A stretch of 64,000 bases of DNA from Lachnospiraceae bacterium (GCA_017478245.1 JAFVDW010000018.1:25287-89286); one strand, 5' to 3'. Positions 29,551 to 39,383 are shown, counted from the first letter of the stretch. Notes: generated by a model from the sequence alone, not told the origin. Translations and numbers: made by a program.

Positions 29551-31063
29551 TGGTTTTACTCCGTTCTTTATCATTTTGGGCTTTCAGAAAGACCTCTAAA
29601 TATCGTTCAAGTGCCGTTTCCCCGGCAAAATTCCTTTCCGCATATGCGCGGATCGCCTCTCTTTGTCCTCTCCAGTATTCCCTCTGCTTGTGCATTTCTA
29701 ACAGTGCCGCCACAAATTGCTCCATATTCTCATTGACACCGGCGTGCATTTTATTGTACAGTACCATGCGGTCATAGGCTTCAATCTGCGCCAACGGATT
29801 GTCAATCAGAATGCCGCAGCTTCCTCCTGCTGTCAATTCCGCACCGCTTCCGCAGTCAGAATGAATGATGGGTACGCCGCAGCCAAGCGCTTCCGTAGCT
29901 GCCATACTCCACCCTTCATAATAGGAGTCCAACACGAAAACATCCGAAGCATGCAGCAGTTCCTCCACTTCATTGCTGTGTCCGATAAAAAAAACACTAT
30001 CCTGCAGTTCTCTATCTGCCAAAAAAGCCTTTATCTTATACTCATACTCATAGTCCGTTCCACCGCCCGCAACCACCAGTGCCACCGGTTCTTGAACCAA
30101 CTTACGAAAAATATCCCAACCCCGCAAAATGCCCAGTTGATTCTTCCTGGCATCTACACTGCCCACTGTCAGATAAACATACGCATCCTGTGAGATGCCC
30201 AAGGTCTCTCTTACCTGCTCGCGGCTTCTGTGTATCTGACGTTTTCCCCGCAGGGCGTTACCGATTACGGTAATCCTGTCCTCCTCCACATCGGGAAATT
30301 TATGACAAAACACCTCTTTTGCCCGACCGGATACAGCAATATACCGGTTAATACTCAACCTCTTTTGCCGTTCCAATTCCATGCCGGCTTCATCCAGAAA
30401 CACATACATATTGTGTATCACTTCCACTACCGGAATACTGAACTGTCGGAACACCTCCAGAAAATCCAACACATAATGACTGTTGACAAGCCAAGGTCTG
30501 TGTGCTCGGCAATACTCTTCCAAACGTTCCCGCCTGCCGTCAAACAAAAGCACCTCAATGCCTGCCTTTCGCAAATCCTCCGCAATCTCTCCGCCGCTTT
30601 CTATGCAGAATATTTTCAGAGGAATTCCCTGCTTCTGCATTTCCATCGCCAGCCATCTGACGACCTCCTCCAGACCGCCCCTGTCCAGCTTCTGCACTGC
30701 TAACGCCAGATAAGAATCACGCTCTTTCAGCAAATCTTTGATTGTTGAAATACAACTTGTCTGCTGCCGCTCCTCATTTGTAGCAACAGCTTCTCTCCGG
30801 GTAACCGTCTGATGCGTGCCGGGTAACTTAGCTACTTCTTCACTCTTCCATTTCAAATAAATCTGTTCATCCTGTTCCTGCTGTGCTTCATCCTCTTCCA
30901 GATAATATCCACCCAAAAACAAATTTCTCTTAACTCCAAAGGGACGAAGCAAAAGCTTCAGCAACAGTTTGCATTTTTCTTTCCACGATACTACCCGGAG
31001 TTTTCTGTTGATTGCACGAAGCGTGCAAGCCATCCCATAGCCGGGTTCTCCAAAGCTCTCCAT
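29522..31063 (-). CDS. GT4-family glycosyltransferase
   Basis: About 513 residues. An N-terminal extension (~1-125) of unclear role precedes a GT-B fold with KLDRGGLEEVVRWLAMEM in the N-terminal lobe and SYYEGWSMAATEALGCGVP in the C-terminal lobe, typical of GT4 retaining enzymes. ATG 31063 follows GGAGAGAAGC; a GTG at 31075 is an alternative. It sits between the ABC permease and the giant glycosyltransferase, which it overlaps, so its product presumably extends the same exported polymer. Confidence 0.85.
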   Translation of the reverse strand: MESFGEPGYGMACTLRAINRKLRVVSWKEKCKLLLKLLLRPFGVKRNLFLGGYYLEEDEAQQEQDEQIYLKWKSEEVAKLPGTHQTVTRREAVATNEERQQTSCISTIKDLLKERDSYLALAVQKLDRGGLEEVVRWLAMEMQKQGIPLKIFCIESGGEIAEDLRKAGIEVLLFDGRRERLEEYCRAHRPWLVNSHYVLDFLEVFRQFSIPVVEVIHNMYVFLDEAGMELERQKRLSINRYIAVSGRAKEVFCHKFPDVEEDRITVIGNALRGKRQIHRSREQVRETLGISQDAYVYLTVGSVDARKNQLGILRGWDIFRKLVQEPVALVVAGGGTDYEYEYKIKAFLADRELQDSVFFIGHSNEVEELLHASDVFVLDSYYEGWSMAATEALGCGVPIIHSDCGSGAELTAGGSCGILIDNPLAQIEAYDRMVLYNKMHAGVNENMEQFVAALLEMHKQREYWRGQREAIRAYAERNFAGETALERYLEVFLKAQNDKERSKTNEQSRNRNY

Positions 31064-31086
31064 GCTTCTCTCCACTCTATCAGAAT

Positions 31087-31872
31087 CTATAATTCTTCCA
31101 CAAAATGCTTCTGCAGTCTCTCAAAAATCACAAAGCCTGCAATCAAAAATACGACTCCCACCACCGTTGCCAGTCCCAGCGTGCCAAGATGGGGAAACTG
31201 CTTGTAATACAAAATATCCCGATAACACATGATCACTCCTGTCATGGGATTAAAATAAATCAGCTTTCGATACTGCTCCGGTATGATATCCACCTCATAC
31301 AAAATAGGTGTCAAATACATCCAACACATCGCCAGGATTCCCAATATATATTCCAAATCTCTCAGATAAACCGTAAGTGCCGATGTAATCATCGCGATTC
31401 CCAATGCCAACAGATACTCCACCAACATCACCAGGGGAAGTGCCCACACCACCTTTACATTGACTCCGAAGCCGCTTAAAATCAGCACTGCAAAAATCAC
31501 CAGAAAGGTCAGCAGCATATTTACAAAGCCACTGGTAACATAGGAAATAGGCAATACCTGTCTTGGGAAATAGATTTTCTTGATGAGATTCTCCTGGCTC
31601 ACAACGGAGGTGGAGCCACCCACCAGCGATGTATTAAAAAAGAGCCAGGGCACCAGTCCGACGAACAAAAAGATATAAAACTTGTCTATATTGGTAGGAA
31701 CAAGCACCGAAAAGACCACCGTGTAAACCGCCAACTGTAAAAGCGGGTTAATAAATGTCCAAAGGATACCCAAAACGGAACCCTTGTATCTCCCACGCAG
31801 GTCTTTTCTAATCAGGCTGAATATCATTTCTCTATATTGAAACAGTTCTTTTATTGTACGCAACAGTACCAC
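31087..31872 (-). CDS. ABC-2 type polysaccharide export permease (Wzm/TagG-like)
   Basis: A 261-residue integral membrane protein with about six spans. The N-terminal amphipathic segment RKDLRGRYKGSVLGILW, followed by INPLLQLAVYTVVFS, is the signature of Wzm/TagG/KpsM permeases. It forms the channel for the ATPase at 24777, although three glycosyltransferase-coding stretches separate the two genes. The start is uncertain: a GTG at 31872 immediately after the upstream stop, or a TTG at 31863 placed at good distance from GAGGTGG. Confidence 0.92.
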   Translation of the reverse strand: MVLLRTIKELFQYREMIFSLIRKDLRGRYKGSVLGILWTFINPLLQLAVYTVVFSVLVPTNIDKFYIFLFVGLVPWLFFNTSLVGGSTSVVSQENLIKKIYFPRQVLPISYVTSGFVNMLLTFLVIFAVLILSGFGVNVKVVWALPLVMLVEYLLALGIAMITSALTVYLRDLEYILGILAMCWMYLTPILYEVDIIPEQYRKLIYFNPMTGVIMCYRDILYYKQFPHLGTLGLATVVGVVFLIAGFVIFERLQKHFVEEL

Positions 31873-31873
31873 C

Positions 31874-33004
31874 TCATTCTTTGTTTTGAAGGGAATCGCT
31901 CCACTCGATCAGATGCTTGATAATTCGCTCACTGGCATGTCCATCTCCATAAGGGTTGACCGCCTTTGCCATCTTATCGTACTCTGCCTGATTGGTCAGG
32001 AGCAGCTTGGCGTTTTCGTAGATAACAGCCTCCTCCACGCCAACTACCTTGACCGTACCCGCCTCCACAGCCTCAGGTCTCTCCGTCTCTGTACGAAGTA
32101 CCAGAACAGGAACCCCACAAGAAGGAGCCTCCTCCTGAAGACCGCCGGAATCCGTCATCACCAGAAAGCTTCTGGACATCAAATTGTGCATATCCTCTAC
32201 ATCCAGAGGCTTAATCAAATGTACTCTGTCCATATCACCCAAAATAGCCGTGGCAGTATCCCGCACCGCCGGATTCATATGCACCGGATAAATCACCTCA
32301 ATATCCGGGAATTCCTCCACGATTCTCTTCACTGCCTTGCAAATGTTTTCAAGAGGCTGTCCCAGATTTTCTCTCCTGTGTGCGGTCATGAGAATACATC
32401 TCTTGCCTGTAAAATCAATCTTTTGCACATCCTCATCCTTGTACTGATACTCCGGCTTTACCGTTGTCTGAAAAGCGTCAATTACAGTATTACCTGTCAC
32501 AAAAATATGATTGGTAATATTCTCCTGCAACAGATTCTTTCGGTTATTCTCCGTAGGTGCAAAATGCAGCTCGGCAATCCTTCCGGTCAGACTTCTGTTC
32601 ATCTCCTCCGGGAACGGTGAATACTTGTCAAATGTGCGCAAGCCTGCTTCCACATGTCCCACCGGAATCTGCTGATAGAAAGCCGCCAGAGCCGCTACAA
32701 AGGACGTAGATGTATCGCCATGTACCAACACCACATCCGGCTTTTCCTTCTGCAGGATTGGCTCAATCTTTTCCAAAACAGACGTGGTAATCGTTGTCAG
32801 GGTCTGTCTGGGCTGCATAATATCCAGATTGTATGTAACTTTCGTCCCAAAAATATCAATGACCTGCTGCAGCATTTCTCTATGCTGGCCGGTCAGACAT
32901 ACTATACTCTCAATTTCCTCGTGCTTTTCCAATTCTTTCACCAGCGGACACATCTTGATTGCCTCCGGTCTGGTTCCAAACACACTCATTACCTTTAACT
33001 TCAT
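31874..33004 (-). CDS. wecB: UDP-N-acetylglucosamine 2-epimerase (non-hydrolysing)
   Basis: A 376-residue enzyme interconverting UDP-GlcNAc and UDP-ManNAc, a precursor for teichoic-acid linkage units and ManNAc-containing polymers. Signatures: SVFGTRPEAIKM near the start, VHGDTSTSF, GHVEAGLRT, TAHRRENLG and TDSGGLQEEAP. The start is ATG 33004 after GGAGGAG; the longer frame to 33019 is not favoured. The permease gene begins right after its stop. Confidence 0.96.
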   Translation of the reverse strand: MKLKVMSVFGTRPEAIKMCPLVKELEKHEEIESIVCLTGQHREMLQQVIDIFGTKVTYNLDIMQPRQTLTTITTSVLEKIEPILQKEKPDVVLVHGDTSTSFVAALAAFYQQIPVGHVEAGLRTFDKYSPFPEEMNRSLTGRIAELHFAPTENNRKNLLQENITNHIFVTGNTVIDAFQTTVKPEYQYKDEDVQKIDFTGKRCILMTAHRRENLGQPLENICKAVKRIVEEFPDIEVIYPVHMNPAVRDTATAILGDMDRVHLIKPLDVEDMHNLMSRSFLVMTDSGGLQEEAPSCGVPVLVLRTETERPEAVEAGTVKVVGVEEAVIYENAKLLLTNQAEYDKMAKAVNPYGDGHASERIIKHLIEWSDSLQNKE

Positions 33005-33034
33005 GGCAAACTCCTCCATTCTTTTCCCATTCTA

Positions 33035-34105
33035 CTATACTCGCCCGGATATATCAAATAAAATTTTCTTCAGAAGCTGATACCGCTTCTCCCATGTATT
33101 CTCCTCAAGGAACTCCTTCTGCTGTCTTTCGCTATATTTCGGCGGAAATCCTTTGTCTGCCAGTTCCCTTACTAGCTCTGTATATTCCTCCGCTGTTCTG
33201 TAGAAATATACAAACGCTCCAAATCGCTCAATCTCCGGATAAAACACGCTGATAATACATTTTCCAAAAGCAATGTACTCGTACAGCTTCACCGGATCCA
33301 CCGCCTGTACAATCTCATTGACCTGAAAGGGCATAAGCAGGCAGTCCACATCCCCAATCGTATCCGATAGCTGTTCGTGAGGAACCACACCTGCATAGGA
33401 AATTCCCGGAACCTGGGCACGGTTCTTCGCCGGTCCGATCAGGCAGTATTCAATCTGTTCTAACTGTGCCAGACTTTGCTTTAACGGCTCGTAATCAAAC
33501 CAATCCGAGATTGTTCCGATGTATGCCAATCGATAGCGCTCCTTCCTGCAAGGCGGCTGCACCGCACAAATATCCTTGATCGTCACCGCATTGCGAATCA
33601 ACACGCTTTTATCTGCCCCCGCTATCCCATCCGCTTTTTTCTTAAGCTCCATGGAAGACACCACAAGACAATCGCACCGCTTAATCAAACGCCTCTCCTG
33701 CACCTGAATACGTTCCACCCGCTTCTGATCAGGATAGAGCACATCATGATCATCCATACAATCATAAAGAAGCTTTCCACTGTAATCCTGCGGAATATAT
33801 CTGGCATATAGCGGATAACCCACATAGATATACGCAAATTGATGAATATCAGCAAAAATTTTCTGACTGAGTGCGGATGCTATTTTTCCGATAAGCCCAT
33901 TTTTCTCCTGATAAGGCAGGGTCCACAGAATACGAAAGCTCATATTCGCTTTTCGAGGAATTGTCTTATTACGAGACATAATACTTCGGGGAAATACCAC
34001 TGTCACATCGTAGTCCTCAGATAGCTTCTCTGCCAGTATTTGCGGACGTTGATAAATCCATTCCCAATCAATCCCGCAGATGTATAATAGCTTTTCTCTT
34101 TCCAT
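33035..34105 (-). CDS. Glycosyltransferase, TuaH-like GT-B protein
   Basis: A 356-residue protein beginning with ICGIDWEWIYQRPQILAE, a segment shared with TuaH-type glycosyltransferases of Gram-positive wall-polymer clusters. A DCMDDHDVLYPDQ region and a C-terminal lobe with VDPVKLYEYIAFGKCIIS support a GT-B fold. ATG 34105 follows AAGGATTG and overlaps nothing; the upstream GT2 stops 2 bp away. Donor and acceptor are unknown. Confidence 0.82.
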   Translation of the reverse strand: MEREKLLYICGIDWEWIYQRPQILAEKLSEDYDVTVVFPRSIMSRNKTIPRKANMSFRILWTLPYQEKNGLIGKIASALSQKIFADIHQFAYIYVGYPLYARYIPQDYSGKLLYDCMDDHDVLYPDQKRVERIQVQERRLIKRCDCLVVSSMELKKKADGIAGADKSVLIRNAVTIKDICAVQPPCRKERYRLAYIGTISDWFDYEPLKQSLAQLEQIEYCLIGPAKNRAQVPGISYAGVVPHEQLSDTIGDVDCLLMPFQVNEIVQAVDPVKLYEYIAFGKCIISVFYPEIERFGAFVYFYRTAEEYTELVRELADKGFPPKYSERQQKEFLEENTWEKRYQLLKKILFDISGRV

Positions 34106-34106
34106 A

Positions 34107-35060
34107 TCAATCCTTGCCCTTCACAATCACCACATCACATATCGCTGTGGCAAGACGTACATTTTTCCGGTTTTTCCACGCATTACCCAGTACTTTTCCA
34201 ATCCTGCCGGACTTTAACGCTCCATAGCGCGCCTGCATCGACTGTAATTTTTCCATCAATGCCTCCCTGCCCTCCCGGGTATGAAGCACCTCCCCTTCCG
34301 CAAACGCCTGCAAAAAGTGCAGATAATCACTGATTTCCTGCATTTTTCTCCGCTTATTCAAGCGCCGGGACAGCCTATATGCCTCTACATCTCCATTGCT
34401 GTCATGCCGCCTGAGATATGCCAGCTTCTCATCCAACTGATAAAACGTGTATTCCTCTGCAGCTCTGGCGCTAATCAGAAAATCATGGGGAATCTGTTTC
34501 CAGGCATCCGTCCGCCGCTGTAGCTCGTCAAACCATTGTCTGTACCACCCGTTCCGATAAGCGAGAACCATCCCAGACCATTCGCATTTATAGAACAGTT
34601 GCTCCACGGTTATCTTGTAGACTCTGCCCTCGCCGTGCACCTTCGCCGGTCCCATAATCGCGTGAACCTCACTGCCCGCCTTATCCACCAGTCCAAACTT
34701 GCAGCAGACACAATTCACTTCGGGATAGCGCTTTAGAATCCCCACCATTCTCTCCACCTTATTGTTGCACCATATATCATCCTGATCTGCCAGAAACACC
34801 ACATCTCCTGTGCACAGACTCATAACATGATAATAGTTTCCGGGATTTCCCATATTTTCCTGATTCTGCAAAAGCTTCCATCGCTCCTGCAAATGATTGC
34901 GCACAATAAACTCCTTGACGATCTGCACTGTGCCGTCCCGCGAGCAATCGTCACACAGAATCACTTCATCCGGCTGCACCGTCTGACGCATGATACAATA
35001 TAGCTGCTCCTCTATATACTTTTCACCATTATAAATGCCCATACATACTGATATTTTCAA
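34107..35060 (-). CDS. GT2 glycosyltransferase (paralog B)
   Basis: A 317-residue GT2 enzyme with VCMGIYNGEKYIEEQL, CDDCSRDGT and the acidic site FLADQDDIW. It starts at TTG 35060, inside the stop of the upstream paralog (TTGA overlap). It is closely similar throughout to the protein at 35057-36034, including the tail GKVLGNAWKNRKNVRLATAI versus GAVLSNAWRNRSRVRLATVI, so the pair is a tandem duplication. It probably adds rhamnose or a similar sugar to the ABC-exported polymer. Confidence 0.9.
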   Translation of the reverse strand: MKISVCMGIYNGEKYIEEQLYCIMRQTVQPDEVILCDDCSRDGTVQIVKEFIVRNHLQERWKLLQNQENMGNPGNYYHVMSLCTGDVVFLADQDDIWCNNKVERMVGILKRYPEVNCVCCKFGLVDKAGSEVHAIMGPAKVHGEGRVYKITVEQLFYKCEWSGMVLAYRNGWYRQWFDELQRRTDAWKQIPHDFLISARAAEEYTFYQLDEKLAYLRRHDSNGDVEAYRLSRRLNKRRKMQEISDYLHFLQAFAEGEVLHTREGREALMEKLQSMQARYGALKSGRIGKVLGNAWKNRKNVRLATAICDVVIVKGKD

Positions 35061-36034
35061 TTCGTCCGCCCTTTTCTCTTCACAATCATCACATCACATA
35101 TCACAGTCGCCAAACGCACCCTGCTGCGATTGCGCCATGCGTTTGAAAGCACTGCACCGATTTTGCCGGATTCTAACGCTGCCAAACGCTCCTGCATGGA
35201 GCTTTGCTTGTCCTCCAATGCCCTTTTCCCCTCCTCGGTGCGCAGCACAGCCCCTTGGGAAAATGCTTTCAGAATGTGCAGATAATCCTCAATTTCCTGT
35301 AGCTTACGACGCTTATTCAGCAGCTTGGAAAGTCTGTATTCCTCTCCACCCACATTCTGTTCATGCCGCCTGTGATAGGCTAATTCCTCATCCATCTGAT
35401 AAAAGCTCCGCTCTTCCCCTGCCCTTGCACACAGCAAAAAATCATGAGGAATCTGCTGCAACACGGTCTGATTGTTCTTCAGCTCCCTGCTCCACGTCTG
35501 ATACCATTCGTTTCGATAAGCCAGCACCATCCCCGGCCATTCACTTTTATAAAATACATCCCCAACCGTGACGCTTCGCAGCTTGCCTGTTCCATGATTT
35601 TGCGTAGGCTTCATAATGGTGAAGATAGCATCTCCCTCATTGTCCACCAGTGCAAATTTACAGCACAGGCATTTGATATCCGGATGCTCCTTTAATTGCT
35701 CTGTCATCTTCTCTAGCTTGTCAAGCTTCCAGATGTCATCCTGATCGGCAAGAAATACCACATCCCCCGTGCAGTGACTCATGGCAAAATAGAAATTGCC
35801 CGGATATCCTTTGTTGGTCTGATTAATCTTTAATTTCCAATGCATCCCTAAATTGTTGTCTTCAATGAATTCCCGAATGATTTCCACCGTGCCATCCGTA
35901 GAGCCATCGTCGCACACTATCACCTCATCCGGCTGCAGGGTCTGCTCCAGAATACAATGAAGCTGCTCTTTTATATATTTCTCACCATTATAGGTAGCCA
36001 TACATACGGATATCTTCAACATGTCTGTGTTCAT
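35057..36034 (-). CDS. GT2 glycosyltransferase (paralog A), first gene of the ABC operon
   Basis: A 325-residue GT2 protein with VCMATYNGEKYIKEQL, CDDGSTDGTVEII and FLADQDDIWKLDK, typical of rhamnosyltransferase-like GT2 enzymes. ATG 36034 follows GGAG by nine bases; ATG 36022 is a possible alternative. It is first behind the strong promoter at 36083-36110, which likely drives all genes down to 17795. It shares its length and core with the next gene. Confidence 0.9.
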   Translation of the reverse strand: MNTDMLKISVCMATYNGEKYIKEQLHCILEQTLQPDEVIVCDDGSTDGTVEIIREFIEDNNLGMHWKLKINQTNKGYPGNFYFAMSHCTGDVVFLADQDDIWKLDKLEKMTEQLKEHPDIKCLCCKFALVDNEGDAIFTIMKPTQNHGTGKLRSVTVGDVFYKSEWPGMVLAYRNEWYQTWSRELKNNQTVLQQIPHDFLLCARAGEERSFYQMDEELAYHRRHEQNVGGEEYRLSKLLNKRRKLQEIEDYLHILKAFSQGAVLRTEEGKRALEDKQSSMQERLAALESGKIGAVLSNAWRNRSRVRLATVICDVMIVKRKGRTN

Positions 36035-36082
36035 TCCACAACGCTCCGTTCAAACTCTTTCACAAACTTTTGTAATGAAACT

Positions 36083-36110
36083 ATTATATCAAAAAAGTAC
36101 ATAAAGGCAA
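36083..36110 (-). promoter_or_regulatory. Promoter of the ABC-polymer operon
   Basis: Minus-strand TTGCCT (36110-36105), 16-bp spacer, TATAAT (36088-36083). The predicted start is about 40 bp upstream of the ATG at 36034. Confidence 0.75.
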
Positions 36111-36142
36111 ACCTCCTTTTCTTCCCCACCCTGTGGCAATAC

Positions 36143-36171
36143 TTGTTTTATATCTTAAAATAAGGTAGTAT
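36143..36171 (+). promoter_or_regulatory. Probable promoter for the membrane glycosyltransferase-like gene at 36216
   Basis: TTGTTT (36143-36148), 17-bp spacer, TAGTAT (36166-36171). It is divergent to the operon promoter at 36083-36110. The -10 is weak and a nearby TATAAA is an alternative. Confidence 0.4.
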
Positions 36172-36215
36172 AAAATTAAATGTTAGAAACTAAGCACAAC
36201 GAAGGAGCCATACAA

Positions 36216-38144
36216 ATGATATTAATCGTTCTCTCTCTTTGCCTCTTCTATCTGAATTTTCGAATAACACAGGACCGGGTGCACGCGGGAATCTATGGAG
36301 CTACCGCCTGGACACTGTTCGTATTTGTAACCAATGAGTTGCTTTCCATCCATTGTTTTTTGACAAGACAAAACCTGATTTTTGCCTATGGAATATGCTG
36401 TATACTGCTCCTGGCAGCCTTGACAGTAATTCCCGAAAGGCGAACACTTTCGAGCAGTCTCTTGACACACCCTTTTCAGAAAATACGCCGTTGGGACTTT
36501 GTGAGTTGTATGGTGTTTGTGTTATTTGCAGTTAGCATGCTCATTCTGGCAGCAGAGACGGTTCCTTCTAACTGGGACTCCATGACCTACCACCTTTCGC
36601 GGGTGTTCCATTGGGCACAAAATCGCTCCATAGCCCACTATGCCACCCACATCACCAGACAAAATTCCTCACCGGTACTGGATGAATTTGTACTGCTTCA
36701 TCTTTTTTTGCTCAGCGGTAAAAAAGACGTGTTTCTGAATCTGCTCCAATGTGCATCCTTTCTGGCAAATGGCATCCTTGTATATCACATAGCCGCCAAG
36801 CTGAAGCTGCAACGAGCCTGGTGCCTGTTCGCCGCAGTACTGTTCTACACCTCTCCTATTGTCTTTATGGAGAGCGTAACCACGCAAAATGACCATTTCG
36901 CTGCGTTCTGGGCACTGACATTTGTGCTTCTGCTATTGGATTTTTATGAGGCGGAGCACAAGCTTTGCTTTGATAAGCTTACCATCGAAAAGGTCATTCT
37001 ATTAAGTCTTCAGATAGCATTGGGCTATTTGACAAAACCCAATGTGTGTATTATTATGGCGATTTTCGTGCTGGGGCTTTTACTCATTTGCTGCCTTAGG
37101 CGGGATCAGTTTTTCGTCATCCTTCGCCTGCTGCCCTTTGCGGCTTTTCCGATGCTCGTTCTGTTGCTTCCGGAATTTGCGCGCAATCGCAATACCTTTC
37201 ATGCGCTGTCTGCCAGCGAAGCCGGCGCCAGACAGCTTATCGGTACTTTGAATCCCAGGTATATGGTGATAAATTTCCTGAAGGATTATACCTACAACCT
37301 GCCGACCAGACTACTTCCCGGTTCATCAAGCTTCCTGTACCGGGCTGTGAGGAAGCTTTCAATTCTGTTAAACGTTGACTTAAATGCTCCTGCCATCGCC
37401 GAGGATGGAACAGCATTTTTTGTTCCGAACACCAGACAGCTTAACTGTGACATGGCAATCAATCCTCTCGTGTTCTGGTTAGTGCTATTATGTATCATCC
37501 TGGTATTGATTTTCTATAGAAAAATAAGAGACCGTATGGAATATCCCATCAGAATCTACTGGTGGCTCGCCATGACAACGCTGTTGCTTTTCTGCGCCAT
37601 TTTGCGTTGGGAGCCCTTTATCACCCGCTACATGATTGGGTTCATCGGGATTGTATGTCCTGCCATCGCTCTGACACTGCACCATTGCTTTCCCTCCAAG
37701 GCAGTTTGGCTTACCGGGCGCATTCTGATTTATCTGATCTGCCTGAATACCTTCGCAGCATTGCTGTCCACCACCTGGTGCACTGTTGCCGATAGCAGGA
37801 TGGCTCCAAGATATCAGGGATACTTTTTATTTCATCCAGATCTGACTGAAAGCTACCTGGCATGGGCGGACTATATCTCAGAGCAAAACATAGAAACCGT
37901 GGGCTTTTTATCCGGAGAAAATGATTACGAATATCCCTTCACAGCCATGCTTCCCACGCTCTTGCGCATGGAGCATGTGAATGTAACCAACGTCACCTCT
38001 GTATACGAGGATACTGACTTCCATCCGGCAGTCATTGTCCGAATCGGTGACGTGGGCGCCGAAAGCATCACCTGTCACGGAACCGATTACAGAAAAGTAG
38101 CAGAAACAGAAACCCTTATAGGTGCTCTGTATGTTCCGTACTAA
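36216..38144 (+). CDS. Polytopic GT39/PMT-like membrane protein
   Basis: A 642-residue integral membrane protein with about twelve spans. The first large loop carries NWDSMTYHLSRVFHWAQN and RQNSSPVLDEFVLLHLF, a pattern of GT-C type enzymes (PMT/ArnT family) that transfer sugars from polyprenyl phosphate outside the cell; the first-loop Asp is the likely catalytic base. The C-terminal ~130 residues are extracytoplasmic. The start is ATG 36216 after GGAG; the longer frame from 36180 lacks a site. It is the only forward gene in this stretch and its 3' end overlaps the converging GT4 gene by 29 bp. Confidence 0.78.
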   Translation: MILIVLSLCLFYLNFRITQDRVHAGIYGATAWTLFVFVTNELLSIHCFLTRQNLIFAYGICCILLLAALTVIPERRTLSSSLLTHPFQKIRRWDFVSCMVFVLFAVSMLILAAETVPSNWDSMTYHLSRVFHWAQNRSIAHYATHITRQNSSPVLDEFVLLHLFLLSGKKDVFLNLLQCASFLANGILVYHIAAKLKLQRAWCLFAAVLFYTSPIVFMESVTTQNDHFAAFWALTFVLLLLDFYEAEHKLCFDKLTIEKVILLSLQIALGYLTKPNVCIIMAIFVLGLLLICCLRRDQFFVILRLLPFAAFPMLVLLLPEFARNRNTFHALSASEAGARQLIGTLNPRYMVINFLKDYTYNLPTRLLPGSSSFLYRAVRKLSILLNVDLNAPAIAEDGTAFFVPNTRQLNCDMAINPLVFWLVLLCIILVLIFYRKIRDRMEYPIRIYWWLAMTTLLLFCAILRWEPFITRYMIGFIGIVCPAIALTLHHCFPSKAVWLTGRILIYLICLNTFAALLSTTWCTVADSRMAPRYQGYFLFHPDLTESYLAWADYISEQNIETVGFLSGENDYEYPFTAMLPTLLRMEHVNVTNVTSVYEDTDFHPAVIVRIGDVGAESITCHGTDYRKVAETETLIGALYVPY

Positions 38145-39354
38145 GCTGTGCATATATATTCCGATAGGCTTCCGCCATGCCTTTTGGCGAGTTTTCCTCG
38201 CGCACGCGTTCAGCCAATCGGACACCGTCCAACAGCGGCAGCTCACCTCTAAGCACTGCACGCACAGCCTCATTCAGCCGTTTTTGATCCCCTGTGGGCA
38301 CGCAGACTCCCCTGCCCTCCGTAAGCTGCTCCGGCGTACCGCCGCAGTCAAAGCCAACCACCGGCGTACCGCAAGCCATCGCTTCCAGATTCACCGTGGC
38401 ATAATTCTCTGCCAGAGACGTCATCACAAACACATCCGCCATGCTATAATATTCTGCCAACACGTCCGCATCCCGCATTGCAGGCAGCGGAATCACATTA
38501 CGCACTCCCTGCAACAGCTTATCATTCACGGCATCCCAGCCAATCAAAATGACCTTTGCCTCGCCCTCCAGCTCCCTGGCAAGTTCAATCATATATTTCG
38601 CCCCTTTTCTGGGATCACTATAACCCACTGCGATTCCAAGCACCATAGGCTCTGACTCCCGGTAGCCGTATTTTTGGCGGCACCCCTTGGGGTCTCTGGG
38701 ATAAAAGCTAGTATGACTGTCTATGCCATTGTGAATGGTCAGGCAGGTGTATTTTCCAAAGAAAGACTGCTGTGCCTCCGCGGTGAGCCAGTCAGAAGGA
38801 GTGACAATCACCTTCTCGCCGCCGACGGTGAACATCTCACGTTTGCGCTTCCACATCCACCTGGTAAAATCAAAAAACTGACTCTTGGGATAACCATGAA
38901 TGTCCGGGCACCTTCCGCACCCCTCCTGCCATCTTCTGCACTGGTAGTAATACCCACAGTTGCCTACAAAGGCATGACAGTCATGGAAGGTCCATACTAT
39001 AGGTATCTTCTGTTTGTTCAAATAGGAGAAAAGCATGGGCCAGTTCAGATAGTAGCCGTGTATTGCATGCAGATGTACGATATCCGGCTGAATCTCACGC
39101 ATGTACCGTATTAACCGCCTGGTTCCCAATCGGTTGAACCAGCCATTCAAGCCGGTCAGCCTGCTAAGCAATGCGGAAGCATAGATTTCCCAAGGATGGT
39201 CAAACCGATACACACCCGACTCCTGTGCAATCTCTCCCCTGCCATAAGCCACATAGGATTCCACTCCGTCCTGCAATAGCTGACGATGCACATAGGCGAC
39301 AATACGCGCCGCTCCACCCTGATTAAAATGACTATTGATCTGTAGAATTCTCAT
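38116..39354 (-). CDS. GT4-family glycosyltransferase
   Basis: A 412-residue GT-B enzyme with INSHFNQGGAARIVAYVHRQ at the start, HLHAIHGYYLNWP, WTFHDCHAFVGNC and the C-terminal donor-site motif ENYATVNLEAMACGTPVVGF. This matches WcaC/colanic-acid-type GT4 proteins. ATG 39354 follows AAGGAGATC. It is the last gene of the block starting at 45286. No terminator separates it from the converging gene at 36216-38144. Confidence 0.9.
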   Translation of the reverse strand: MRILQINSHFNQGGAARIVAYVHRQLLQDGVESYVAYGRGEIAQESGVYRFDHPWEIYASALLSRLTGLNGWFNRLGTRRLIRYMREIQPDIVHLHAIHGYYLNWPMLFSYLNKQKIPIVWTFHDCHAFVGNCGYYYQCRRWQEGCGRCPDIHGYPKSQFFDFTRWMWKRKREMFTVGGEKVIVTPSDWLTAEAQQSFFGKYTCLTIHNGIDSHTSFYPRDPKGCRQKYGYRESEPMVLGIAVGYSDPRKGAKYMIELARELEGEAKVILIGWDAVNDKLLQGVRNVIPLPAMRDADVLAEYYSMADVFVMTSLAENYATVNLEAMACGTPVVGFDCGGTPEQLTEGRGVCVPTGDQKRLNEAVRAVLRGELPLLDGVRLAERVREENSPKGMAEAYRNIYAQLSTEHTEHL

Positions 39355-39383
39355 TCTGTGATCTCCTTGAAAATGATAAAATG

